64,000 bases of DNA from Eggerthellaceae bacterium. Lineage in GTDB: Bacteria > Actinomycetota > Coriobacteriia > Coriobacteriales > Eggerthellaceae. Position 1 is the stretch's first letter; every line of letters begins with the position of its first letter. Shown here one piece after another: positions 27,921-35,798 of this stretch. The notes under the pieces were generated by a model that did not search any database, was not told the origin of the DNA, and was given only the letters and a program-made list of their open reading frames with translations. Where the stretch lies: assembly GCA_030524475.1 (NCBI GenBank), contig JAUNGO010000003.1:1-64000 (forward strand), read 5' to 3'. Position numbers and translations under genes: made by a program.

Positions 27921-28814
27921 ATGATGGAATCTTGTCGAACAGCTGTCGAGGCAAAATCTGCGCTGGCTTCCCGCAGCGATTTTTTGTCGCTCGAAGCATT
28001 GCTGGTAAGTCGCGCATATCTATACGAACTCTTTCATAAAGTGTTTGGCGGCGAGCCGAGCGAGCGGCTCTTAGAGTTGATAGGCTCGCAGACGACGATC
28101 GATGTGCTTGACGAGTATGCCAACGAGAGCGGCACAATGGCGAATCTGCGTGATTTTGCGGTTCGTGTAGGCTCAAAGCGCGATAACGCGGCCTTCATTG
28201 GGGAAGTGTCTGACGAGTTCGCTCGTTTTTTCGAAGGTCCAGCTGATCCGCCGGCTTATCCTTGGGAATCGACCTACGTAGGCGACGGCTCGATGGTTTT
28301 TCAGCCGAGTACGTTGGTCGTTCGCGAGGCGTACAAGGTTCAAGGACTGCAGGTGAGCCGCTTGTATCATGTGCCCGACGACCATGTGTCTGTCATGTGC
28401 GCGTTCATGGCAGAATTGTCACGCCGGGCCTTAAAGGCGTTTCGCGGGCGTGAGACAGCGAGCTTGCGCGAGCTTCTTGCTGCGCAGCGTTCGTTTGCCG
28501 GTTCGCATATGGTTAATTGGCTTCCTCGATACGCAGAGGGCTCATTGCGGGTGAGCAGAGCTCACCTATATCCGCATATGGCGCAAGGCGTGTCGGCCTT
28601 TGTGGCGCTCGACGCTGTGTTCTGCGAGCACGTGCTTGCGTGGACGGATGGTGCGTTGGCGGATGACGGGTCATGGAGTTGCGTGGATTACGATTCCTCT
28701 GAATACTTTGGAAAGGTCGAGACGATCATGCACGAATTGAGTGAGCTTCGCCTTCGTGGCATTGAGGATAACGAATTGAAGCTTATTGAGCCTGATGGGG
28801 TGCGCGGGGCATAG
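27921..28814 (+). CDS. TorD/DmsD-like chaperone
   Basis: 297 residues from ATG 27921 (GGGAGGG upstream). An all-helical TorD-type protein: RAYLYELFHKVFGGEPSERLLELI, then the family's characteristic YPWESTYVGDGSMVFQPST region. TorD proteins bind the Tat signal of a specific Mo enzyme and hold it until cofactor insertion. As the last operon gene it presumably serves the enzyme at 24534. About 80 residues longer than typical TorD, with extra sequence at both ends. Confidence 0.8.
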   Translation: MMESCRTAVEAKSALASRSDFLSLEALLVSRAYLYELFHKVFGGEPSERLLELIGSQTTIDVLDEYANESGTMANLRDFAVRVGSKRDNAAFIGEVSDEFARFFEGPADPPAYPWESTYVGDGSMVFQPSTLVVREAYKVQGLQVSRLYHVPDDHVSVMCAFMAELSRRALKAFRGRETASLRELLAAQRSFAGSHMVNWLPRYAEGSLRVSRAHLYPHMAQGVSAFVALDAVFCEHVLAWTDGALADDGSWSCVDYDSSEYFGKVETIMHELSELRLRGIEDNELKLIEPDGVRGA

Positions 28815-28858
28815 CGGTCAGGCGCGATACAGAGCTTACTTGCGTTCCTTTCCCTTAA

Positions 28859-28893
28859 GCCAGCAAGGCATTTCCCTTCACTGCCTTGCTGGC
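28859..28893 (+). terminator. Hairpin terminator of the reductase operon
   Basis: GCCAGCAAGGCA (28859-28870) and TGCCTTGCTGGC (28882-28893) form a perfect 12-bp stem with an 11-base loop. The following CGCTTGTTCTC is only modestly T-rich, so termination efficiency is uncertain. Confidence 0.6.
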
Positions 28894-28913
28894 CGCTTGT
28901 TCTCGCACTCTTT

Positions 28914-28971
28914 AATCCCCTATTGAATAATTTTATTCAGTATGTTGAACAAATTTATTCAATAGGGGATT
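28914..28971. repeat. 17-bp perfect inverted repeat, AT-rich
   Basis: AATCCCCTATTGAATAA (28914-28930) and TTATTCAATAGGGGATT (28955-28971) enclose 24 bases that themselves contain TTCA-N5-TTGAA. It is followed by GCTTTTTGC. Lying between convergent transcripts (TorD gene and rrf2), it may be a bidirectional terminator or the remains of a small mobile element. Confidence 0.65.
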
Positions 28972-29056
28972 GCTTTTTGCGTGGAAGGTCGTCTCGTAAG
29001 AGCCCTCGCCGACTCCGCCGAACCTGTGTCCTGCGCCGTCTTCGCCGTAGCGGTTC

Positions 29057-29458
29057 CTATCCCGCCACCACGTCGGCGAGGGTTTGGCCTTCCAGGTAGT
29101 CGTGCATGGCGTTTTGCAGACCGCCCCAGATGCGCTGACTGAGACATCCCTCTTGCCGCTCGCACGCGAACAGGCCGCTCATGCAGTCGAGCAGCTCCAG
29201 ACCGTCCTCCGAGGCGCTCACCACGTCGGCGAGCGTGATGTCCTGCGGCGCGCGCGCCAGCTCGTAGCCGCCGGCGTACCCGCGCGTCACGCGCAGAAGC
29301 CCCGCCGCCGTCAACGGCGCCACCACCTGCTCCAGGTACTTCTTCGAGATGCCCTGCCGCTCGGCCACGTCCTTGAGCGCCACGCACCCCTCGCCCCAAT
29401 GCTGTGCCAGGTCGATCATGAAACGCATTCCGTAGCGGGTTTTCGTCGAGATTTTCAT
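29057..29458 (-). CDS. Rrf2/IscR-type regulator
   Basis: 133 residues from ATG 29458, which gives the canonical MKISTKTRYGMRFMIDLA start; a longer frame upstream lacks similarity. The winged helix includes VALKDVAERQGISKKYLEQVV and RGYAGGYELAR. Three cysteines in LLDCMSGLFACERQEGCLSQ (spacing 6 and 5) sit where IscR and relatives bind a [2Fe-2S] cluster. It is divergent from the cysteine desulfurase/scaffold genes and most likely senses Fe-S status and controls them. Confidence 0.85.
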   Translation of the reverse strand: MKISTKTRYGMRFMIDLAQHWGEGCVALKDVAERQGISKKYLEQVVAPLTAAGLLRVTRGYAGGYELARAPQDITLADVVSASEDGLELLDCMSGLFACERQEGCLSQRIWGGLQNAMHDYLEGQTLADVVAG

Positions 29459-29607
29459 ATGCGTTCCTTTCATGCTGCGGCTGATGTATGGTGGAAGGGC
29501 GGCTCTTCGTCCTTCCGCCCACGTGCTTGTTGCCATAAAGCATAGCAGAAAGCTGGGCGTTGTGGGCAGCGGGCGGCAAGCGTCCAGCAACTCCTCGGCA
29601 ACAAAAT

Positions 29608-29659
29608 CTAGCAATCTGCTTGACATTGGTTCGCGAATCAGTATATTAATGCCTAGCAA
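29608..29659 (+). promoter_or_regulatory. Cysteine desulfurase promoter flanked by CTAGCAA repeats
   Basis: TTGACA (29620-29625) and TATATT (29642-29647) are 16 bases apart. The direct repeat CTAGCAA occurs on both sides (29608-29614 and 29653-29659), the downstream copy followed by TAGCTAG. These are plausible Rrf2-protein contact sites; direct evidence is lacking. Confidence 0.6.
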
Positions 29660-29692
29660 ATAGCTAGACTATCGAGAAAGACGAGAAACGCC

Positions 29693-30913
29693 ATGTCAAC
29701 CACGAAACAGATCTACCTGGACAACGCCTCCACCACGGCGGTGCGCCCCGAGGTGCTCGACGCCATGCTGCCGTACTTCACGCAAGAGTTCGGCAACCCC
29801 TCGTCGATCTATCCTCTGGGGCAGCGCGCCTCCGACGCGGTGGCGGCAGCGCGCGCGACCATCGCCGAGCTCATCGGCGCCAAGCCGCGCGAGGTTTATT
29901 TCACGAGCGGCGGCTCGGAGGCCGACAACTGGGCCATCAAGGGGTTCGCGCGCGCGAACGCCGCGAAGGGGCGCCACCTCATCACGAGCGCGGTCGAGCA
30001 CCACGCCGTGCTGCACACCTGCGAGGCGCTCGAGCGCGAGGGCTTCGAGGTCACCTACCTGCCCGTCGACGCGGGCGGGCGCGTGAGCCCGGCCGACTTC
30101 GAGGCGGCCATCCGCCCCGACACCACGCTCGCGTCGGTCATGTTCGCCAACAACGAGATCGGCACGCTGCAACCCATCGCCGAGCTGGCGAAAATCGCGC
30201 ACGAGCACGGCGTTGCCTTCCACACCGACGCGGTGCAGGCGTTCGGGCACGAGCCCATCGACGTGGACGCGCTGGGCATCGACATGATGAGCGCCAGCGC
30301 GCACAAGCTCTACGGCCCCAAGGGCGTGGGGCTTTTGTACGTGCGGCGCGGCGTGAAGCTGGACAACCTCATCGACGGCGGCCAGCAGGAGCGTGGGCAT
30401 CGCGCCACCACCGAGAACGTGCCGGGCATCGTGGGGTTTGCGAAGGCGGCCGAGCTGGCGTTTGCCGAGCGCGAGGCCGAGCACGCGCGGCAAGAGAGCA
30501 TCCGCGACCACGCCATCGAGCGCATCTCCGCCGAGATTCCGCATGCGCGCCTAAACGGCTCGCATGAGCACCGGTTGGCGAACAACGTGAACTTCTCGTT
30601 CGAGTTCATCGAGGGGGAGGGGATGCTCTTGCAGCTGGCGGCGCGCGGCATTTGCGTGTCGAGCGGCAGCGCCTGCACCTCGGGCTCGCTCGACCCGAGC
30701 CACGTGCTGCTCGCCATCGGACTGCCGCACGAGATCGCGCACGGAAGCCTGCGCATGACGCTCGGCCGCGACACCACGCTCGAGGACGTGGACTTCGCCA
30801 TTGACTCGCTGAAAACCACGCTCGCGAACTTGCGCGCCATGAGCCCTTTGTACGAGGACTACAAGCAAGGGCGCGTGGAATCGATTATCGACAACGAAAA
30901 GAAGCAGAAATAG
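29693..30913 (+). CDS. iscS: Cysteine desulfurase (NifS/IscS type)
   Basis: 406 residues, class V aminotransferase fold. It begins IYLDNASTTAVRPEVLDAM. The PLP lysine is in SASAHKLYGPKGVG and the catalytic cysteine in CVSSGSACTSGSLDPSHVL, on the long loop typical of IscS/NifS rather than SufS. It provides persulfide sulfur to the scaffold encoded 15 bases downstream. A second, different desulfurase is encoded in the selenium cluster (54384), so this copy probably serves Fe-S assembly. Confidence 0.93.
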   Translation: MSTTKQIYLDNASTTAVRPEVLDAMLPYFTQEFGNPSSIYPLGQRASDAVAAARATIAELIGAKPREVYFTSGGSEADNWAIKGFARANAAKGRHLITSAVEHHAVLHTCEALEREGFEVTYLPVDAGGRVSPADFEAAIRPDTTLASVMFANNEIGTLQPIAELAKIAHEHGVAFHTDAVQAFGHEPIDVDALGIDMMSASAHKLYGPKGVGLLYVRRGVKLDNLIDGGQQERGHRATTENVPGIVGFAKAAELAFAEREAEHARQESIRDHAIERISAEIPHARLNGSHEHRLANNVNFSFEFIEGEGMLLQLAARGICVSSGSACTSGSLDPSHVLLAIGLPHEIAHGSLRMTLGRDTTLEDVDFAIDSLKTTLANLRAMSPLYEDYKQGRVESIIDNEKKQK

Positions 30914-30928
30914 AGGAAGGCACCAACT

Positions 30929-31396
30929 ATGGCTATGAACTACTCCGACAAGGTGATGGACCACTTCACCAACCCGCGTAACGTGGGTGAGATCGAAAAC
31001 CCCAGCGGCTGCGGTACGGTGGGCAACGCGGTGTGCGGCGACATCATGCGCATCTATTTGGACATCGACGACAACAACATCATCCGCGACGCGAAGTTCA
31101 AGACGTTCGGTTGCGGCGCGGCCATCGCCACCAGCTCCATGGCGACCGAGCTCGTGCGCGGCAAGAACATCCAAGAGGCGCTCGAGGTCACGAACAAGGC
31201 GGTCATGGAGGCGCTCGACGGCCTGCCGCCCGTGAAGGTGCATTGCTCGCTTCTGGCCGAGGAGGCCATTCACGCGGCGCTGTGGGACTACGCCGAGAAG
31301 CACAACATCACGATCGAGGGCCTGGAGCGCCCCGTGAACGACATCAGCGAGCGCGAGCACCACGCCGAGCTGGTGGACAGCGCCGAGGATCTGTAG
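30929..31396 (+). CDS. iscU: IscU/NifU-like Fe-S scaffold
   Basis: 155 residues. The three cluster cysteines are in GTVGNAVCGDIMRI (preceded by SGCG), KTFGCGAAIATSS and VKVHCSLLAEEAIHAAL, the IscU/NifU-N pattern. Fe-S clusters are built on it using sulfur from the desulfurase immediately upstream. The operon is a minimal two-gene ISC/NIF-type system with a divergent Rrf2 regulator; no chaperones (HscAB) accompany it. Confidence 0.93.
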   Translation: MAMNYSDKVMDHFTNPRNVGEIENPSGCGTVGNAVCGDIMRIYLDIDDNNIIRDAKFKTFGCGAAIATSSMATELVRGKNIQEALEVTNKAVMEALDGLPPVKVHCSLLAEEAIHAALWDYAEKHNITIEGLERPVNDISEREHHAELVDSAEDL

Positions 31397-31401
31397 GACA
31401 A

Positions 31402-31436
31402 AACCTGACAGGGGGAACCTGTCCCCTTGTCAGGTT
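31402..31436. repeat. REP-like palindrome, copy 3 (diverged)
   Basis: AACCTGACA (31402-31410) and TGTCAGGTT (31428-31436) form the arms; the interior contains CCTGTCCCCTTGTCAG. It lies between the scaffold gene and the next gene and belongs to the same dispersed family as 18396 and 37724. Confidence 0.65.
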
Positions 31437-31512
31437 CCTCGTCTTCCCTTTGCTATTCTTCAAGTTGCGTATAATAGCGTGAAGCAACTAAAAGACGGGA
31501 AGGGAGACGCGC

Positions 31513-32217
31513 GTGGCTGCTGGATTGGCGATTTGCTTGGTGTGCGGGGAGCCGCTCGACTATTTCGAGGAGGCGCAGGAGGTCACCTGCCACATTTGTG
31601 GGAAGAAGGAGACGGGGCACTCCATCTGCACGGCGGGGCACTACGTGTGCGACGCATGCCACCGCGCGGGCGGCGTGGACTGGGTGATGGACTATTGCGC
31701 CCGCACCACGTCGAAAAACCCCATCGAGATCGCGCAGGCGATGATGGCTGACAAGTCGATTTTCCCGAACGGTCCTGAGCACCACACGCTGGTGGGCGCG
31801 GCGCTCATGGTGGCGTACGCCAATGCGGGCGGGGAGGTTGACTTGGAGAAAGCCCTGGCCGAGCTTAAGAAGCGCTCGCTGCAGGTGCCGGGCGGCACGT
31901 GCGGCTTTTGGGGCACGTGCGGCGCGGCGACGAGCGCTGGGCAGTTCTACTCCATCATCTCGGGCTCGACGCCCATGACGCGCACGCCTTGGGCGGAAAC
32001 GCAGCGTTTGACCTCGCGCATCTTGGGGCGCTTGGCTGACCTTGGCGGCCCGCGCTGCTGCAAGCGCACGGGATTCACCGCCATCCAGGAGACGGCGACC
32101 TACGTGGAGGAGATACGCGGCGTGCATATGGAGATGCCCGAGCGCATCGTGTGCACGCATTCCGCGCGCAACAAGGAATGTCTGCGCGGGAATTGCCCGT
32201 TCTATCCTGGCGAATAA
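31513..32217 (+). CDS. Cysteine-rich DUF5714-like protein
   Basis: 234 residues from GTG 31513 with GGGAG upstream. An N-terminal zinc-ribbon-like part has paired cysteines (CLVCG, CHICG, CTAGHYVCDACH). The rest is a conserved helical region with GTCGFWGTCGAATSAGQFYS, GGPRCCKRTG and a C-terminal CLRGNCPFYPG. It resembles proteins annotated DUF5714, whose function is unknown. Location after the Fe-S assembly genes and the many cysteines would fit metal or cluster binding; that is inference. Confidence 0.6.
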   Translation: MAAGLAICLVCGEPLDYFEEAQEVTCHICGKKETGHSICTAGHYVCDACHRAGGVDWVMDYCARTTSKNPIEIAQAMMADKSIFPNGPEHHTLVGAALMVAYANAGGEVDLEKALAELKKRSLQVPGGTCGFWGTCGAATSAGQFYSIISGSTPMTRTPWAETQRLTSRILGRLADLGGPRCCKRTGFTAIQETATYVEEIRGVHMEMPERIVCTHSARNKECLRGNCPFYPGE

Positions 32218-32226
32218 GAGTTTCCT

Positions 32227-32832
32227 GTGTCCTTCAACCTTACGCTGAATAGCTACGACGGTCGCGACGCGGCGCGCGTCGTCGTGCCGATCGGCGTGCG
32301 CGACATTGCGGCGGGGGCGTTCGCCAAGCACGCCGAGATCGAGTCGATTGAGCTGCCTGAAGGGCTGGAAGCCATCGGCGACGAGGCGTTTCGCGGTTGT
32401 CTGGGCTTGCACGAGGTGATGCTGCCCTCCACGCTGCGCTCGCTTGGTCGACGTGCGTTCCGCAACTGCGCGGCGCTTGAGCGCGTGGTTGTTCCTGCGG
32501 GTTTGGAGGTCGTGCCCGAAGGCGCGTTCAGCCAGTGCGCGCGCCTGCGCGAGGTTGTGGGCGGCGCGGGGCTCTACGGCATCGGCGAGGAGGCGTTCGC
32601 TGGTTGCAAGGCGCTTGCCGTGTGCGAGCCGCTTGAACACGCGCTCGACATAGGCGACCGCGCGTTCAGCTGGTGCGTGAGCTTGCCCGCCCTCGACTTC
32701 CCGCGTGAGATGGTCTACATCGGGCACGCCGCGTTTCGCCACTGCACCGCGCTTTCCGCCCTCAGCCTCCCCGAGAAGATAACCTACCTCGCCGACGACG
32801 CCTTCCTCGGCTGCGCGGGGTTGGAGGGGTAA
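32227..32832 (+). CDS. BspA-type leucine-rich repeat protein
   Basis: 201 residues from GTG 32227, ten bases after the previous gene. Six or so LRR_5 repeats of about 23 residues, with the pattern IGDEAFRGC..L..V.LP..L. No signal peptide or anchor is visible, so it is probably cytoplasmic, unlike most BspA-like surface proteins. LRR_5 proteins mediate binding; the partner is unknown. The 234-base gap downstream shows nothing clear. Confidence 0.75.
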   Translation: MSFNLTLNSYDGRDAARVVVPIGVRDIAAGAFAKHAEIESIELPEGLEAIGDEAFRGCLGLHEVMLPSTLRSLGRRAFRNCAALERVVVPAGLEVVPEGAFSQCARLREVVGGAGLYGIGEEAFAGCKALAVCEPLEHALDIGDRAFSWCVSLPALDFPREMVYIGHAAFRHCTALSALSLPEKITYLADDAFLGCAGLEG

Positions 32833-33066
32833 CGTGCTTGGCGGCTAGGTTTTCCAGTATCGTATGCACAGGCTGCCCGTCTTGCGCATCTTGTGCGTCT
32901 TGCGTCCTGCTCGGCGCGCATCGAGCCCCTTCGACGGTCTAATCAGTGCTAAACTATCACAGCTTATGCATTGAATCGTTTTTGGCTTGCGCGGCGTCAT
33001 TGGCCGCGTGGCCGCGTGGGGCAGTCGGTGTCATCGGCCGCGCCGCCCCGGAAGGAGCAAAACAGC

Positions 33067-34656
33067 ATGTCGAAGGGCACCTACTCATTCACCACCCCCA
33101 TCTACTACGTGAACGCCGCGCCGCATTTGGGCACGGCCTACACCACCGTCGCCGCCGACACCGTGGCGCGCTACCAGCGCATGAACGGCTACGACGTGGC
33201 GTTCGTTACCGGCATGGACGAGCACGGGCAGAAGGTGGCCGACACCGCCGCCGGCAAGGGCATGACGCCCCAGGCATGGTGCGACTCGATGGAGCCCGCC
33301 TTCCGCGAAACGTGGGACCTGCTTAACATCACCTACACCGACTTCGTGCGCACCACAGAACCCCGCCACGCGCGCTCCGTGCAGAAGTTCTGGTGCGACC
33401 TGTACGACAAGGGCTACCTGTACAAGGGCTCGTACGAGGGCTGGTACTGCGTGCACGAGGAGACCTACTACGCGGAAAGCGACCTGGAGAAAAACGAGGA
33501 AGGCCAGTTCGTGTGCCCCGACTGCAAGCGCCCTGTGCAGCTGATGGCGTCGGGCGAGGAAAACTGGTTCTTCAAGCTGAGCGAGTTCCAGCAGCCGCTG
33601 CTCGACTTCTACGCCGCCAACCCCGACTTCATCCGTCCCGAGACGCGCAAAAACGAGATCGTGTCGTTCGTGGAAAGCGGCCTGAAGGATCTTTCCATCT
33701 CGCGCTCGACGTTCGACTGGGGCGTGCCGCTGCCGTTTGACGAGGGTCATGTGGCGTACGTGTGGGCCGACGCGTTGATCGCGTACCTCACGGGCATCGG
33801 GTACGCCGACGAGGGCGAGCGCGCCGGCGAGTTCGACCGTCGCTGGCCCATGCAGTACCACTTCGTGGGCAAGGACATCACGCGTTTCCACTGCGTCATT
33901 TGGCCGGCCATGCTGATGGCGGCGGGGCTGCCCGTCACGCACACGGTGTTCGGCCACGGCTTTTTGCTCACCAAGGGCGAGAAGATGTCGAAGAGCAAGG
34001 GCAACGGGCTTCGTCCCGCCGACCTGGTGAAGATCTTCGGCGTGGACGCCTACCGCTACTACTTCATGAGCGACGTGCAGTTCGGCCACGACGGCAACAT
34101 CTCGATGGAGCGCATGGTGCAGGTGTACAACGCCGATCTGGCGAACACGTGGGGCAACCTGGTGAGCCGCGTGACGAACATGACGAAGAAGTACTTCGGC
34201 GCCGCGGTGCCCGAGGTGCCCTCAAGCATGGCGGGCGCGGAAAACCCGCTTGAGCAGGCTGCGGCGGGGCTGTACGCGGAATACGATGCGGCCATGGGCG
34301 CGGTCGACTTCACGGGCGCGGCGGCGGCGGTGCAAAGGCTCGCCGAGCGCGCGAACCGCTACATCGAGGAAACCGAGCCGTTTCGCCTGGCGAAAGACCC
34401 CGAGCGCGCCGATGAGCTGGCGTTCGTGATGTACAACCTGCTTGAGACCATCCGCATTGTCGCGCTGTACATGGCGCCGTTCGCGCCGAACACCTCGGCC
34501 GAGGTGTTCCGTCGCCTGTCGCTGGGCGAGGTCACTGATGTGGTGGACATCGAGGGCGCGACTGCGTGGGGCCAGCTGCCCGCCGGCAACGCCGTGGCGG
34601 TGGGCGACCCGCTGTTCCCGCGTTTGGATGTTGACTCCATCGATCTCGAGGCGTAG
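33067..34656 (+). CDS. metG: Methionyl-tRNA synthetase
   Basis: 529 residues from ATG 33067 with GGAAGGAG upstream. The class I signatures are PHLGTAYTT (HIGH-like) and KMSKSKGNG (KMSKS). The connecting domain has the cysteine set FVCPDCKRP. The anticodon-binding helical domain follows, with no C-terminal tRNA-binding (OB) extension. It charges tRNA-Met. It heads a metG-tatD-(flavodoxin)-rsmA group resembling the metS-yabD-ksgA neighbourhood of Firmicutes. Confidence 0.96.
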   Translation: MSKGTYSFTTPIYYVNAAPHLGTAYTTVAADTVARYQRMNGYDVAFVTGMDEHGQKVADTAAGKGMTPQAWCDSMEPAFRETWDLLNITYTDFVRTTEPRHARSVQKFWCDLYDKGYLYKGSYEGWYCVHEETYYAESDLEKNEEGQFVCPDCKRPVQLMASGEENWFFKLSEFQQPLLDFYAANPDFIRPETRKNEIVSFVESGLKDLSISRSTFDWGVPLPFDEGHVAYVWADALIAYLTGIGYADEGERAGEFDRRWPMQYHFVGKDITRFHCVIWPAMLMAAGLPVTHTVFGHGFLLTKGEKMSKSKGNGLRPADLVKIFGVDAYRYYFMSDVQFGHDGNISMERMVQVYNADLANTWGNLVSRVTNMTKKYFGAAVPEVPSSMAGAENPLEQAAAGLYAEYDAAMGAVDFTGAAAAVQRLAERANRYIEETEPFRLAKDPERADELAFVMYNLLETIRIVALYMAPFAPNTSAEVFRRLSLGEVTDVVDIEGATAWGQLPAGNAVAVGDPLFPRLDVDSIDLEA

Positions 34657-34657
34657 T

Positions 34658-34742
34658 GGGTTCCGCTTGCCCTGACGGGACAATCGGAACCCGCCGACGC
34701 TGCGAGGCGTTGAGGCACCCGGCCTGTCCTCTTGTTACATAA
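34658..34742. repeat. Covarying palindromic element, truncated copy D
   Basis: Starts two bases after the metG stop. GGGTTCCG (34658-34665) pairs with CGGAACCC (34685-34692) around TTGCCC-TGAC-GGGACAA, keeping the TGAC loop found in the other copies. Then GACGCTGCGAGG appears, but the long inner hairpin is missing and the sequence runs into a degenerate REP core (CCTGTCCTCTTGTTAC). Confidence 0.6.
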
Positions 34743-34752
34743 GTGAGGAAAC

Positions 34753-35787
34753 GTGGACATGGAAGAAGAACCGCAGTTCAAGGATGACCTTTTTCGCGTT
34801 AAGAAGAAAAACGGCGAGTGGAAGGTGGTCGATGCGCCCGACTTCGGGCACATCGCGTTGGCGGACGCGCACACGCACCTGCAGTACGCGACCGACCCGG
34901 TGATGACGCTGGCGCGCGCGGGCCTGCACGGCGTGAGTTATATGTGCACAGTGCTCGACGTGTTCGACGGCGACGAAGAGGTGTTCGAGCGCATCAAGCC
35001 GTGGAGCCATCAGGCTGCGGTGAACATGCAGCTGATGATAGGCCGCTGTTGAGGATCGCCCCGCCCGCGCGTGCCGCGGGTCGACGTGGCGTGCGGCTGC
35101 CATCCGCACAACGCCAAGCACTACGACGCTGCGCTTGAGGCGAAGCTGCGCACGTGGCTGGCGAAGCCCGGCGTAGTGGCGCTCGGTGAGATCGGGTTGG
35201 ACTACCATTACGACTTCTCGCCGGTTGAGGACCAAAAGCGCGCCTTCCGCGCGCAGCTGCGCTTGGCGCGCGAGCTGGGATTGCCCGTGGTGCTTCATGT
35301 GCGCGAAGCGTACGACGACGCGTGGGAGATCATGCGGGAGGAGTGGTTCGACGCGGCGGCGCCGGGCGTCGATGCCGCGGCGACGGTCGCAGGCGACGAG
35401 GCGCAAATCGCCGCCGGCGAAGCAGCCGCCCGCGCCCAGGAGCCGCGCGTGCTCCTGCACTGCTTCACGGCCGATTGGGAAACGCTCGAGCCGTGGATTA
35501 AGGCGGGGTGCTACGTGTCGTTCGGCGGGGCGCTCACGTTCGGCAACGCCGACGCCATTCGCGACGCCGCCGCGCGCGTGCCGCTTGATCAGCTGTTGCT
35601 GGAAACCGACGCGCCCTACATGACGCCGAAGCCCCTGCGCGGGCAGAAGTGCGAGCCGGCGCAGATCGTGTTCACGGCGCAGCGCCTGCTGGAAGTGCGC
35701 GGCATTACCGACTTGCTGGAGCGCTTCAACGTGCTGCACGCCACGTACCAAAACGCCTTGGAGCTGTTTCACCCGTCGAAGGCGTAG
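34753..35787 (+). CDS. tatD: TatD-family hydrolase with in-frame UGA (candidate selenoprotein)
   Basis: One continuous frame of 345 codons interrupted only by TGA at 35050-35052 (codon 100). The N-terminal part has the metal-binding ADAHTHLQ, and the part after the TGA has CGCHPHNAKHY, ALGEIGLDYHYDFS, VVLHVREAYDDAW, LLHCFTADW and LLETDAPYMTPK, a complete TatD metal site split only by the stop. The context is RC-U-GSPRP. A hairpin (35063-35081; stem CCCGCG/CGCGGG, loop CGTGC) begins at a distance expected of a bacterial SECIS. selA, selB and selD are in this window. A nonsense mutation remains possible. Start GTG 34753 or ATG 34759. TatD proteins are metal-dependent nucleases or esterases. Confidence 0.65.
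35063..35081 (+). promoter_or_regulatory. Candidate SECIS hairpin in tatD
   Basis: Stem of CCCGCG (35064-35069) with CGCGGG (35075-35080) plus a G-U pair below it; apical loop CGTGC starting 18 bases after the UGA. The loop position and the G at its second place match the selD hairpin in this window. Confidence 0.5.
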
Positions 35788-35798
35788 AAAGGAAACCT

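Noticed and set aside
35071-35787. A separate gene starting at GTG 35071.
   Set aside because: No ribosome site precedes it, and it would lack the first metal-binding motif, which lies in the same frame upstream of the UGA. It is the second half of tatD.
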